64,000 nt of DNA from Methylobacterium sp. Leaf108 (lineage in GTDB: Bacteria; Pseudomonadota; Alphaproteobacteria; Rhizobiales; Beijerinckiaceae). Under the pieces are notes generated by a model. It was not told where the DNA came from, ran no database searches, and saw only the letters and a list, made by a program, of their open reading frames with translations. Positions 38,236 through 48,654 of this stretch are shown piece after piece. The DNA is taken from contig NZ_LMND01000001.1 in NCBI RefSeq assembly GCF_001423265.1, forward strand, positions 312,128-376,127. Reading direction: 5' to 3'. The position numbers and the translations under genes are program-made. The first letter of the stretch is position 1; each line of letters starts with the position of its first letter.

Positions 38236-39300
38236 ATGCGGCCCTACAGTGAGTTGAACGGAGACCAGGCCCGCCAGGCGATCGATGTCGAGCAGGTGCT
38301 CGCCGCCTATCGCACTGCTTGGGAGCGACACCACCGTAGTTTTACGGGTTCGATGGCCTGGAAGTCCGTCAGCGGTCATCGCTACCTCTACCGGAAGCGG
38401 CAGGGCATCTGGTCCTCGCTCGGAGCACGCAGTCCGGAGACCGAACGGATCCATCGCCAGTTCCTCATCGGACGCCTGCAGTCTCGCTTTCGCGTCGCTC
38501 GGCTGGCCAAACGCCTCGATGCGATGGCCCCGGTGAACCGCGCCCTTGGCCTTGGGCGCGTACCGGTCATAGCCGGACGGATCCTGCGGCGGATCGATCA
38601 AGCCAAGCTCGGAGACGCCGCCCTCACGGTCGTCGGCACCAACGCCCTGTTCGCGTACGAACGCTTGTGTGGCGTTCAGGTCGCGGGCGGCCATCTGGCG
38701 ACCGAGGACATCGACCTTCTCTACGACGCAAGGGTACGCCTGAAGCTCCTCGCGCCCGACATCGCCCGTGAGGGAGTGGTGGGCCTGCTGAAGAAGGTCG
38801 ACCGCTCCTTCGACATCCTGGGCAAGGGCGGGTTTCGGGCCGTGAACCGCGATGGCTACATGGTCGATCTGATCGCGCCGATGCCGAGGAGCAGGATGGC
38901 ATCGATCCATCGTGCTCGATTGGGATCGGACGACACCGATCTTCAAGCCGTCGAGATCGAGGGCCTCGCCTGGCTCGTGAACAGTCCGAAAACCGCCGTC
39001 ACCGTCGTCGATGAGCGCGGCTATCCCTTGACGATCACAGTGCCGGACCCTCGCGCCTTCGCCCTGCACAAGGCGTGGCTCGCAAAGCGCCCCGATCGTG
39101 ATACCTTCAAACGATCACGCAACGCCGCCCAGGCCAGCCTGGTGGCCGAGCTCCTGATGACACGCCTACCGCACCTCCGGTTCGACGATCCGGCTCTCGG
39201 CGCCCTTCCCCTCGCCCTTCGCGACGAGGCGGAGGGGCTGATCGGCGGTCTTGCCGCCGCCCACGAGGAGGAGGACGGCGCGCTGACCCCGGGTTGGTGA
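38236..39300 (+). CDS. GSU2403-family nucleotidyltransferase-fold protein
   Basis: The product is 354 residues. The central block VVGTNALFAYERLCGVQV, then ATEDIDLLYDAR, gives a nucleotidyltransferase-like G-x-N...DxD arrangement typical of the GSU2403 group. RDGYMVDLIAPMPR probably supplies the third acidic residue, and the C-terminal part is helical (PDPRAFALHKAWLAKRP). The ATG at 38236 has a strong GGGGGGA Shine-Dalgarno sequence; a TTG at 38173 is a weaker start. The biological role of the group is unknown to me; the fold resembles antitoxin/toxin nucleotidyltransferases such as AbiEii. Its stop is 4 bp from the convergent tolB stop. Confidence 0.75.
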   Translation: MRPYSELNGDQARQAIDVEQVLAAYRTAWERHHRSFTGSMAWKSVSGHRYLYRKRQGIWSSLGARSPETERIHRQFLIGRLQSRFRVARLAKRLDAMAPVNRALGLGRVPVIAGRILRRIDQAKLGDAALTVVGTNALFAYERLCGVQVAGGHLATEDIDLLYDARVRLKLLAPDIAREGVVGLLKKVDRSFDILGKGGFRAVNRDGYMVDLIAPMPRSRMASIHRARLGSDDTDLQAVEIEGLAWLVNSPKTAVTVVDERGYPLTITVPDPRAFALHKAWLAKRPDRDTFKRSRNAAQASLVAELLMTRLPHLRFDDPALGALPLALRDEAEGLIGGLAAAHEEEDGALTPGW

Positions 39301-39304
39301 GGCC

Positions 39305-40636
39305 CTACTTCCCCGCCAGCAGCGGCGACCAGCTCGGGTCCGAGGCGTAGGAGGGGGTCGGCACCGGCTGTTCGACCTTGCCGGTGATGTCGACCATGTA
39401 GAGCTTGCCGCCGCCCTCGCCGCCCGGATCGCGGAAGAACACCACGTACTGGCCGTTGGGCGCGAAGGTCGGGCCCTCGTTGTGGAAGCCCTCCGTGAGC
39501 ACGCGCTCGCCCGAGCCGTCCGGCTTCATCACGCAGATCGCGAAGGAGCCCTTGCGCTGCCGGGTGAAGGCGATGAGATCGCCCTTGGGCGACCAGGCCG
39601 GCTGCGAGGCCGAGCCGTCGCCGAAGGAGATCCGGGTCGGGTTCGAGCCGTCCGCCCCCATCACGTAGATCTGCTGCGAGCCGCCCCGGTCCGATTCGAA
39701 CACGATCCGGCCGCCGTCCGGCGAGTAGGTCGGCGAGGTGTCGATGGCGTTGCCGTTGGTGATCGGCGTCTGCGCCTTCGAGCCGAGGTCCATGCTGACG
39801 ATGTCGGCGTTGCCGCCCTGCTGCACGCTCATCACGATGCGCCGGCCGTCGGGCGAGAAGCGCGGGCTCGTGCTCATCGAATCGGCCCGCCCGATGGCCT
39901 GGCGCGCGCCGGTCTCGAGGTTGACGACCTGGATGCGCGGCTGCTGGCCCGTCGCCTGGGTCATGTAGGCGATGTCCTGGGTGGCCGGCGAATAGCGCGG
40001 CGCCACCACCGAGGTCTCGCCGCTGGTGAGCGCGCGCACGTTGGCCCCGTCCTGGTCCATCACCATCAGGCGCTTGCGGCGGTTCTCCTTGGAGCCGGAT
40101 TCGTCGACGAAGGCGATGCGGCTGTCGAACCACGGCCCGAGGCCGGTGATCTTGGTGTAGACCGAGTCCGACACGAGGTGCCCGGTGCGCCGGGCGTTGG
40201 CCGGGTCGGTGCCGTACTGCTGGCCGGTCATCTGCTGGCCGCTCGTCACGTCCCACAGCCGGAACTCGACCTTGAGCCGCCCCGAGGCGTCGCGCCCGAC
40301 CCGGCCGGTGACCAGGGCCTGCACGCCCGCCGCCCGCCATTTGTCGAAGCCCGGCACCGCATCGAAGCCCGGCGCCTCGGGGAACTTGCCCTTGTCCAGC
40401 GGCGTGAAATAGCCCGAGCGCCGCAGGTTGTTGGTCACCACGCTCGACACCAGCAGGCCGAGGCTGGCGTCGCCGGAAAACTCGGTGATCGCGATCGGCA
40501 TCGGCTGGAACGCGCCGCCGCCGATGCGCAGTTGCAGCTGCGCCTGCGCCGGGGCGACGAATCCCAGGCAGACGAAGGCCAGGGCGGCGAGGAGCGTCGC
40601 GAGGGCGAACGGGCGTCGGTGAGAGCTGTGCGGCAT
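39305..40636 (-). CDS. tolB: Tol-Pal system beta-propeller protein TolB
   Basis: The product is 443 residues. A signal peptide (LATLLAALAFVCLGFVAPAQAQ) leads to the D1 domain (PIAITEFSGD, NNLRRSGYFTPLD) and six propeller repeats such as APRYSPATQDIAYMT, SPRFSPDGRRIVMS, SPTYSPDGGRIVFESDRGG and QPAWSPKGDLIAFTRQ. TolB sits in the periplasm and links Pal to TolA during outer-membrane constriction. The start at 40636 is chosen for the signal peptide. pal does not follow, which is unusual. A palindromic repeat lies between it and tolA. Confidence 0.96.
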   Translation of the reverse strand: MPHSSHRRPFALATLLAALAFVCLGFVAPAQAQLQLRIGGGAFQPMPIAITEFSGDASLGLLVSSVVTNNLRRSGYFTPLDKGKFPEAPGFDAVPGFDKWRAAGVQALVTGRVGRDASGRLKVEFRLWDVTSGQQMTGQQYGTDPANARRTGHLVSDSVYTKITGLGPWFDSRIAFVDESGSKENRRKRLMVMDQDGANVRALTSGETSVVAPRYSPATQDIAYMTQATGQQPRIQVVNLETGARQAIGRADSMSTSPRFSPDGRRIVMSVQQGGNADIVSMDLGSKAQTPITNGNAIDTSPTYSPDGGRIVFESDRGGSQQIYVMGADGSNPTRISFGDGSASQPAWSPKGDLIAFTRQRKGSFAICVMKPDGSGERVLTEGFHNEGPTFAPNGQYVVFFRDPGGEGGGKLYMVDITGKVEQPVPTPSYASDPSWSPLLAGK

Positions 40637-40695
40637 GGTCCAATCCGAGAAGGTGTCGAAGCATCGCACGAGCGTGAGGCTGGCGCGTCGCACTC

Positions 40696-40803
40696 GCCTC
40701 CCCCGTATGGGGAGGAGTTGGAGGTAGGGGTGGTCCGCTGGTCGGGGGCGGCAGGGTCAGCCGGCCACCCCCACCCGCGATCCCTCCCCACGCGGGGAAG
40801 GGA
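40696..40803. repeat. Palindromic cctcccc-type repeat, copy 3
   Basis: The left half (gcctcccccgtatggggagg, agttggaggtaggggtgg) mirrors the right half (ccacccccacccgcgatccc, tccccacgcggggaaggg) with a spacer of about 35 bases. It lies inside the tol cluster between tolA and tolB, both on the minus strand, and may attenuate or process the transcript. Confidence 0.7.
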
Positions 40804-40821
40804 CGAGCGAGACACCGGCGC

Positions 40822-42204
40822 TCACGCCCGGGAGAACTCGAACTCCGCGTTGATGGCTTTCCAGTCGTTGTAATAGGGCGCGTATTGGGCCGGGATGCGG
40901 TAGGGCGCGCAGCGCCGCACCGCGCGCAGGGCCGCCTGCGCGATCGACTGGTCGATGGCGTTGGCGCCGCCGCGCAGGAGCCGCGGCTCGGTGGACAGGG
41001 TGCCGTCCTGGTTCAGGCGGATGTCGAGCATCGGCAGCACGACCCCCTGCGCCGCGCCGGGAGGCGCCGAATAGCACCGCTCGATCTGCTGCTGCAGCAT
41101 GCCGACCAGCGCTTCGCGCAAGGACGGTGACAGGCGCTGCGAGGTGCCCGTGGCGGCGCCCAGGGCCGCCGTGCGCTGGACGTCGCGGCCGGTGGCACCG
41201 GTGGATTGCGAGGCCGCCTTCGAGGCGAGCAGCTGCTGGATGTCGCCGGCGCTGAACTTCTCGGCGAGCTCGGCCTGCTTGCGCGCCTTGGCCTCGGCAT
41301 CGGATTTCGCTTTTGCCTCGGCCAGGGCCTTGGCCTTCGCCTTGGCGGCGGCCTCGGCCTTGGCCTTGGCGGCCGCTTCGGCCTTGGCCGTCGCCTCGGC
41401 CTCGGCGGCCTCCTTCTGGCGTTCGGCCTTGGCTTCGGCCACGGCCTTCGCCTGTTCGGCGGCCGCCCTGGCCTGCGCCTCCGCGACGGCCTTCGCCTGG
41501 GCGTCCGCCTTCGCCTTGGCGGCTTCTCTGGCCGCTTCCTTGGCCGCCTCTTTCGCGGCTTCCTTCGCTGCTTCCTTGGCGGCTTCGGCCTTGGCCTGTG
41601 CCTCGGCCCGCTCCATCAGTTCGGCCATCTGCTCGCGCTTGACCGCCTCGGCCTTGGCGGCTTCCTTGGCCGCTTCCTTGGCGGCCTCTTTCGCAGCCTC
41701 CTTGGCCGCGGCCTTCGCGGATTCCTTGGCGGCCTCCTTGGCGGCTTCTGCCTTGGCGGCGGCAGCCTTGGCCGCGGCCTCCCTGGCGGCTTCGGCTTTC
41801 GCGGCCTTCTCCGCCGCCTTGGCGCGCTCGGCCTCCTCCACGGCGGTGGGATCGGGCTCGCTCACGCGCAGGGGCATCTCGTCGGCGGCGGCGACCTTCA
41901 TCTCGGGCGGGCGCTTGGGAGGCGCCGGTGCATCGACCGCGGCGTTCTCGGGCTCGCGCTCCTCGGGCTTGTCGGAGGCACGGTCGGCGCGGGGTTTCGC
42001 CTCCGGCTGCGGCGTCTGTCCGTCGCGCGCGCCCTTGGTCAGTTCGGAGAACTGCTGCTCGGTCATGACCTCGACGGGCACGCCCTCGTCGGCATCCGGC
42101 AGGGCCGGCGCGGCGACGGCGAACAGCGCGGCGGCCAGCAGCGCCACATGGGTGGCGGCCGAGATCCAGACGCCCGGCTGGCTGCGGTCGAAGGGGAGCT
42201 GCAC
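40822..42204 (-). CDS. tolA: Cell-envelope protein TolA
   Basis: The product is 460 residues. One membrane helix near the N terminus (WISAATHVALLAAALFAVAA) is followed by a long Ala/Lys/Glu-rich helix (about 120-330) and a globular C-terminal domain (about 340-460) with IERCYSAPPGAA and LDIRLNQDGTLSTEPRLLR. This is the standard TolA plan: anchored in the inner membrane with TolQR, spanning the periplasm to TolB/Pal. The DNA for the helical part is a long run of near-repeats (gcc/gcg-aag-gag), prone to slippage. Spacing to tolR is 14 bases. Confidence 0.93.
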   Translation of the reverse strand: MQLPFDRSQPGVWISAATHVALLAAALFAVAAPALPDADEGVPVEVMTEQQFSELTKGARDGQTPQPEAKPRADRASDKPEEREPENAAVDAPAPPKRPPEMKVAAADEMPLRVSEPDPTAVEEAERAKAAEKAAKAEAAREAAAKAAAAKAEAAKEAAKESAKAAAKEAAKEAAKEAAKEAAKAEAVKREQMAELMERAEAQAKAEAAKEAAKEAAKEAAKEAAREAAKAKADAQAKAVAEAQARAAAEQAKAVAEAKAERQKEAAEAEATAKAEAAAKAKAEAAAKAKAKALAEAKAKSDAEAKARKQAELAEKFSAGDIQQLLASKAASQSTGATGRDVQRTAALGAATGTSQRLSPSLREALVGMLQQQIERCYSAPPGAAQGVVLPMLDIRLNQDGTLSTEPRLLRGGANAIDQSIAQAALRAVRRCAPYRIPAQYAPYYNDWKAINAEFEFSRA

Positions 42205-42218
42205 CGGTGCCGCGCCCG

Positions 42219-42659
42219 CTACTTCTGGTCCGGCTCGGTGACGAGGGCGACCTTCTTGAAGCCGCCTCCCGTCACGATCGCCATCACCTGGGCGACCCGG
42301 CCGTAATCGACCCGCTTGTCGCCGCGCACGAACACCCGCTCCTCGAATCCGGCCTTGGCGGTCTCGGTGAGCTTGCCCACGATGGTCTCGTCGGTGAGTT
42401 CGTCCTCGCCGAGGAAGATCTGGCCGCTCTGGCGGATCGACAGGGTCACGGGCTTGGTGTCCGAGTTGAGGGGGCTCGCCTTCGATTGCGGCAGGTCGAG
42501 GGGCACGCCCACCGTCATCATCGGCGCGGCCACCATGAACACGATGAGCAACACCAGCACGACGTCGATGAACGGCGTCATGTTGATCTCGTTGATGGCG
42601 CCGCCGCGACGGGCGCGCCGCCGGCGCTTGCCGCCGCCCTGTACCGCTCCGTGGGCCAT
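42219..42659 (-). CDS. tolR: Biopolymer transport protein TolR (ExbD family)
   Basis: The product is 146 residues. The N-terminal membrane helix ([19 protein letters not shown]) contains the essential Asp of the TolR/ExbD group (PFIDVVLVL). The periplasmic domain follows ([48 protein letters not shown]). With TolQ it forms the proton-driven motor that energises TolA. It lies 28 bases after tolQ. Confidence 0.95.
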   Translation of the reverse strand: MAHGAVQGGGKRRRRARRGGAINEINMTPFIDVVLVLLIVFMVAAPMMTVGVPLDLPQSKASPLNSDTKPVTLSIRQSGQIFLGEDELTDETIVGKLTETAKAGFEERVFVRGDKRVDYGRVAQVMAIVTGGGFKKVALVTEPDQK

Positions 42660-42687
42660 GATCGTCGTCCTTCGGGGCTCTTCAGGG

Positions 42688-43404
42688 TCAGGCGACGAGG
42701 GACAGCCGCTCGTCGATCTGCCGCGAGAGGATGGCGGAGAACTCGTCGGCGAAACCCTCGAGCCGCGACTGGAACTTCGAGACCGAGGATTGCAGCTTGT
42801 TGTAGGCGAGCACCGCGGGGATGGCCGCGAACAGGCCGATGGCGGTGGCGAACAGGGCCTCCGCGATGCCCGGCGCCACCACGGCCAGCGACGTGTTCTT
42901 CGAGGCGGCGATGGCGGTGAAGGCGGTCATGATGCCCCAGACCGTGCCGAACAGACCGATGTAGGGGCCCGCCGAGCCGATCGAGGCGAGGAACAGGAGG
43001 CGAGATTCGAGGCGCTCGACCTCGCGCTGGATGGTCACGTCGAGGACCTTGTCGATGCGCTGCGACAGGCTCTGGATCTGGCGGCCCGAGCCCTCGAACG
43101 AGCGCTTCCACTCGCGCATGGCCGCCACGAACAGGGCGCCGAGCCCGATCGGCTGGCGGTCGTTGAAGGAGCGGTAGAGCTCCTCCAGCGAGCGGCCGGA
43201 CCAGAACGCCTCCTCGAAGGCGTCCATCTCGGCCTTGGTGCGGCGATACAGCAGCGTCTTGTCGACGATCACCGACCAGCTCCAGACGGAGGCGCCGATC
43301 AGGCCGATCATCACCGCCTTCACGACGAAGTGGGCCTGCCAGAACAATCCGAACAGGCTCATGTCGGCTGCGGGCAACGCCTGCATGGCATCGGCGGAGG
43401 TCAT
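42688..43404 (-). CDS. tolQ: Tol-Pal proton channel subunit TolQ
   Basis: The product is 238 residues with three membrane helices: [19 protein letters not shown], then [21 protein letters not shown] and [20 protein letters not shown]. The GTVWGIM and EALxATAIGL motifs are diagnostic of the TolQ/ExbB family. The ATG at 43404 is used; the longer upstream ORF reads into non-conserved sequence. It is the first gene of tolQRAB. The usual ybgC acyl-CoA thioesterase gene is not upstream of it. Confidence 0.95.
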   Translation of the reverse strand: MTSADAMQALPAADMSLFGLFWQAHFVVKAVMIGLIGASVWSWSVIVDKTLLYRRTKAEMDAFEEAFWSGRSLEELYRSFNDRQPIGLGALFVAAMREWKRSFEGSGRQIQSLSQRIDKVLDVTIQREVERLESRLLFLASIGSAGPYIGLFGTVWGIMTAFTAIAASKNTSLAVVAPGIAEALFATAIGLFAAIPAVLAYNKLQSSVSKFQSRLEGFADEFSAILSRQIDERLSLVA

Positions 43405-43724
43405 GGCGGGTCCTCGTCCAGGGTCGCCGGTACGGCCGTCCCTCGCGCTCTCGACGATCCGAGCGGTCGATCCGCCGAGCGGCCGATCCCTTAGGATCGA
43501 TGCACTTGGAATCGCGCGGGATTCTGTCGAAAGTATGGGTCGGCCTCCGGGCGGTCTCGCCACCCTGCATGACGGCATAGGGTTAACGCTCCCTTGCCGG
43601 GGCTCGGGATGCCGCCCGCGAACGCTGCATCGCAGCATCGGCGAGCGCCCGGGCCTCGAACCTCAGCCCGCCAAGCCCCGGACCGCCGTGCGCGAAACGT
43701 CCGGGGCCACGAGGGACGGCGGGA
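43405..43724. other. Region upstream of tolQ
   Basis: These 320 bp lie between murA and tolQ (both minus strand) and hold no convincing gene. A short gatcc/ggatc stem lies near 43486-43500. The promoter of the tol operon probably lies here but was not resolved. Confidence 0.4.
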
Positions 43725-45014
43725 TCAGCTCCGTTCGCGCCGGATCTGGGCGCCGCAGCGGCCGAGCTTGGCCTCCAGGGCCTCGAAGCCGCGGTCGAGG
43801 TGGTAGACCCGGTTGATCTGGGTCTCGCCCTCCGCCGCCAGCCCGGCGATGACGAGGGAGACCGAGGCGCGCAGATCGGTGGCCATCACCGGCGCGCCCC
43901 GGAGGCGCTCGACGCCCTCGACGATGGCCAGGTCGCCCTCCAGCCGGATCCTGGCGCCGAGGCGGGCCAGTTCCTGCACGTGCATGAACCGGTTCTCGAA
44001 GATGGTCTCGCGGATGTGCGAGCGGCCCTTGGCGAGGGTCATCAGCGCCATGAACTGCGCCTGCAGGTCGGTGGGGAAGCCCGGGAACGGATCGGTGGTG
44101 ACGTCCACCGCGGCGATGCCGCCGCCGTTGCGCCGGATGCGGATGCCGTCGGCGGTGGAGGTGACCTCGGCGCCGGTGGTGGTGAGGATGTCGAGGGCGC
44201 TGTGCAGGAGGTCGGCGCGGGTGTTCTCCAGGGTGACGTCGCCGCCCGTCATCGCCACGGCCATGGCGTAGGTGCCGGTCTCGATCCGGTCGGGCAGCAC
44301 CTCGTGGCGGGCGCCGTGCAGGCGCGAGACGCCCTCGATGGTGATCCGCGGCGTGCCGGCCCCCTCGATCCTGGCGCCCATCTTGGTGAGGCAGGCGGCC
44401 AGATCCACCACCTCCGGCTCGCGGGCGGCGTTCTCGATCAGGGTCGAGCCGTTGGCGAGCGCGGCCGCCATCAGGGCCACATGGGTGCCGCCCACCGTGA
44501 CCTTGGGGAAGTCGATCTCACCGCCGCGCAGGCCGTTCTTGGCCTTGGCGATGACATAGCCGCCGTCGATCTCGATGGTGGCGCCCAGGCGCTCGAGCGC
44601 CATCAGCAGCAGGTCCACCGGGCGCGTGCCGATGGCGCAGCCGCCCGGCATCGAGACCTTCGCCTCGCCGAAGCGCGCCAGCAGCGGCGCGATCACCCAG
44701 AAGCTCGCCCGCATGGTGGAGACGAGGTCGTAGGGCGCGGTGGTATCGATGACGTTCGAGGCGGTGAGCCGGATGGTCTGGCCCGTCTCGGTGGTCTGGC
44801 CCGGGCGCTTGCCCACCACCATGTGGTCGACGCCGTGGTTGGACAGGATGCGCAGCAGCGCCTGGATGTCGGCGAGCCGCGGCACGTTGACGAGTTCGAG
44901 GGACTCGCCCGTCATCAGGCTGGCGATCATCAGGGGCAGCGCCGCGTTCTTGGCGCCCGAGATCGGGATCACCCCGTGGAGCGGCGCGCCGCCGGTGATG
45001 TGGATACGGTCCAT
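43725..45014 (-). CDS. murA: UDP-N-acetylglucosamine 1-carboxyvinyltransferase
   Basis: The product is 429 residues. The catalytic Cys sits in [13 protein letters not shown], the site attacked by fosfomycin. The substrate-binding N terminus [17 protein letters not shown] contains the conserved Lys-Asn. [14 protein letters not shown] and the final [16 protein letters not shown] also match the family. It performs the first committed step of peptidoglycan synthesis. A short Arg-rich ORF lies 70 bp upstream on the same strand. Confidence 0.97.
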   Translation of the reverse strand: MDRIHITGGAPLHGVIPISGAKNAALPLMIASLMTGESLELVNVPRLADIQALLRILSNHGVDHMVVGKRPGQTTETGQTIRLTASNVIDTTAPYDLVSTMRASFWVIAPLLARFGEAKVSMPGGCAIGTRPVDLLLMALERLGATIEIDGGYVIAKAKNGLRGGEIDFPKVTVGGTHVALMAAALANGSTLIENAAREPEVVDLAACLTKMGARIEGAGTPRITIEGVSRLHGARHEVLPDRIETGTYAMAVAMTGGDVTLENTRADLLHSALDILTTTGAEVTSTADGIRIRRNGGGIAAVDVTTDPFPGFPTDLQAQFMALMTLAKGRSHIRETIFENRFMHVQELARLGARIRLEGDLAIVEGVERLRGAPVMATDLRASVSLVIAGLAAEGETQINRVYHLDRGFEALEAKLGRCGAQIRRERS

Positions 45015-45084
45015 CGTCGTCCCTTGTGGGCGGGTGGCGCGCTCGGGCGCCGGTCGCCGGTTCCTTCAAGCTCGATGCGCCGAG

Positions 45085-45273
45085 CTATACGGTATTTCGT
45101 GGTCGAAAAGGGGAAGCCGGCTCGTCACCGGCATCCGGCGGGTCGCGGCGGCCCCCGTCCCGCCCCGGCGGCGGGGCCTCGGCACGGGCCCGCGACTGAT
45201 CCTTGCGCCGCCGCAGGTTGTCGCGCAGGGCCGCCTTGAGTCGGTCCGCCCGGTCGTCGGTCTTGTCGGCCAT
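45085..45273 (-). CDS. Short Arg-rich protein upstream of murA, conserved-looking hypothetical
   Basis: The product is 62 residues (MADKTDDRADRLKAALRDNL, then RRRKDQSRARAEA). The N-terminal half looks like a single charged helix, and the rest is Pro/Gly-rich and likely disordered. I recall similar small proteins (xxDRxxRLxxALRxNLRRRKxQ) in Rhizobiales, often next to murA, but cannot verify this here. It is on the murA strand, 70 bp upstream, and divergent from hemA. Function unknown. Confidence 0.55.
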   Translation of the reverse strand: MADKTDDRADRLKAALRDNLRRRKDQSRARAEAPPPGRDGGRRDPPDAGDEPASPFRPRNTV

Positions 45274-45647
45274 CCGTCGGTCCGTGTGGCTGAAATGCCC
45301 TGCCCGAGGCCCTCGCGATGCCGGCCTCGCGCGACCCTTCGTCGCCATGACGCCGTAGCGGCTTTCGCGCGATCCCTCAACGGATGCACACCAGGGCCGC
45401 TTGACGCGACTTGAACCAATTCCAGATTGGCCTGTATCGTCAGGAGCGCCGGAGACCCCGGCACACCGATCGAATGTTAACGTCAGCCGAGGCAGAATCA
45501 GACGGCGCCACCCTCTTCCGACGAAGACCGCCGGCGCCGCGGCTCCCGACTCCCGGGGGCCAACACTGTGAGAGATCTGCCCGACCGGCCGCGCGAGAGC
45601 ACCGCACGGCCCGACACAGCCCATAAGGACGGTTGCCCGTGAATCGG
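45274..45647. other. Divergent region upstream of hemA
   Basis: These 374 bp separate the small ORF (-) and hemA (+). An AAGGA Shine-Dalgarno sequence lies at 45625-45629. No FNR-type palindrome (TTGAT-N4-ATCAA) was found. No further gene is supported. Confidence 0.4.
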
Positions 45648-46946
45648 ATGCCCGCGATGACCCAGATCGTCCCGATGACGACTCTGACACAGGACTCAGG
45701 CTCCAGCCGCACCGACTACGACGCCTACTTCCGGTCCGCCCTCGACCGCCTGCACGGCGAGCGCCGCTACCGCGTCTTCGCCGACATCGAGCGCATCGCC
45801 GGCCGCTTTCCCATCGCGCACTGGCGCCGGCCCGACGGGGCGACCTCCGAGATCACGGTGTGGTGCTCGAACGACTATCTCGGCATGGGCCAGCACCCGG
45901 ACGTGGTCGGCGCCATGACCCAGACGGCCGCGCGCTGCGGCGTCGGGGCCGGCGGCACCCGCAACATCGCCGGCAACAACTCGCCGCTGGTGGACCTCGA
46001 GCGCGAACTGGCCGACCTGCACGGCAAGGAGGCGGGCCTCGTCTTCACCTCGGGCTACGTCTCGAACCAGGCCGGCATCTCCACCATCGCCAAGCTGCTG
46101 CCGAACTGCCTCATCCTGTCGGACGCCTTCAACCACAATTCGATGATCGAGGGCGTGCGCCATTCCGGCTGCGAGAAGCGCGTCTTCCGCCACAACGATC
46201 TCGCCCATCTCGAGGAGCTGCTGCGCGCCGCCGGCGACCGGCCCAAGCTGATCGCCTTCGAGAGCGTCTACTCCATGGACGGCGACGTCTCCGACATCGG
46301 CGCGATCTGCGATCTCGCCGACCGCTACGGCGCCATGACCTACCTCGACGAGGTCCATGCGGTCGGCCTCTACGGTCCGCGCGGCGCCGGGATCGCCGAG
46401 CTCCACGGCGTGATGCACCGGGTCGACGTGATCGAGGGCACGCTCGCCAAGGGCTTCGGCTGCGTGGGCGGCTACATCACCGGATCGACCATCCTGTGCG
46501 ACGCGGTGCGCAGCCACGCACCGGGCTTCATCTTCACCACCGCGCTTCCCCCCGCCATCGCGGCGGCGGCCCACGCCTCGGTGCGCTACCTCAAGCGCTC
46601 GGGCACCGAGCGGGCGGCGCACCAGCGCCAGGCGGCGCAGACCAAGCGCGCCCTCGAGGCCGCGGGCCTGCCGGTGCTGCCCACCCAGACCCACATCGTG
46701 CCCCTGATGGTGGGCGACGCCGAACTGTGCAAGGCGGCGGCGGACCACCTGCTCGAGCGCCACGCCATCTACATCCAGCCGATCAACTACCCGACCGTTC
46801 CCAGGGGCACCGAGCGCCTGCGCATCACGCCCTCGCCCTTCCACGACGACGCCCACATCGCCCGCCTGACGGCGGCGCTGGTCGAGACCTGGGACACCCT
46901 CGACCTGCCGCGGGCCGGCACGGTGTTCGTCGAGGCGGCGGAATAG
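45648..46946 (+). CDS. hemA: 5-aminolevulinate synthase (C4 pathway)
   Basis: The product is 432 residues. It condenses glycine and succinyl-CoA into 5-aminolevulinate, the alphaproteobacterial entry to haem and B12 synthesis. The PLP Lys lies in [16 protein letters not shown]. Other conserved blocks are [48 protein letters not shown] and [15 protein letters not shown]. Several in-frame starts exist (TTG 45633, GTG 45639, ATG 45648, 45657, 45675). The GTG at 45639 has the best Shine-Dalgarno spacing, so the true start is uncertain by a few codons. The B12 precursor link fits the B12-dependent NrdJ nearby. Confidence 0.95.
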   Translation: MPAMTQIVPMTTLTQDSGSSRTDYDAYFRSALDRLHGERRYRVFADIERIAGRFPIAHWRRPDGATSEITVWCSNDYLGMGQHPDVVGAMTQTAARCGVGAGGTRNIAGNNSPLVDLERELADLHGKEAGLVFTSGYVSNQAGISTIAKLLPNCLILSDAFNHNSMIEGVRHSGCEKRVFRHNDLAHLEELLRAAGDRPKLIAFESVYSMDGDVSDIGAICDLADRYGAMTYLDEVHAVGLYGPRGAGIAELHGVMHRVDVIEGTLAKGFGCVGGYITGSTILCDAVRSHAPGFIFTTALPPAIAAAAHASVRYLKRSGTERAAHQRQAAQTKRALEAAGLPVLPTQTHIVPLMVGDAELCKAAADHLLERHAIYIQPINYPTVPRGTERLRITPSPFHDDAHIARLTAALVETWDTLDLPRAGTVFVEAAE

Positions 46947-46980
46947 GCGGTCGATCCGCCGCCCGCCGCCCCGGGGCTCC

Positions 46981-47085
46981 TCATCCCATTTCCGGTTGAT
47001 CACTTCGTGATGCGGACATGGGCTTCGCTCAGGCGCCGCGCGGGCTCGGTGATACGGTTCCCACTTGATTCAAGCGGAAACCATA

Positions 47086-47088
<3 letters not shown>
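46981..47088. repeat. Two-hairpin intergenic repeat, copy B
   Basis: This is 108 bp and aligns gap-free with copy A (8 mismatches). Changes in the second hairpin are partly compensated, so both hairpins still fold. It fills the convergent gap between hemA and the asparaginase gene, and its end (TCA, 47086-47088) is the asparaginase TGA, exactly as copy A ends with the TAXI gene's TGA. Confidence 0.8.

Positions 47089-48654
<1,566 letters not shown>

Noticed and set aside
41300..41850. Possible CRISPR or satellite repeat in the tolA region
   Set aside because: The near-repeats encode the Ala/Lys/Glu helix of TolA in frame. There are no regular spacers.
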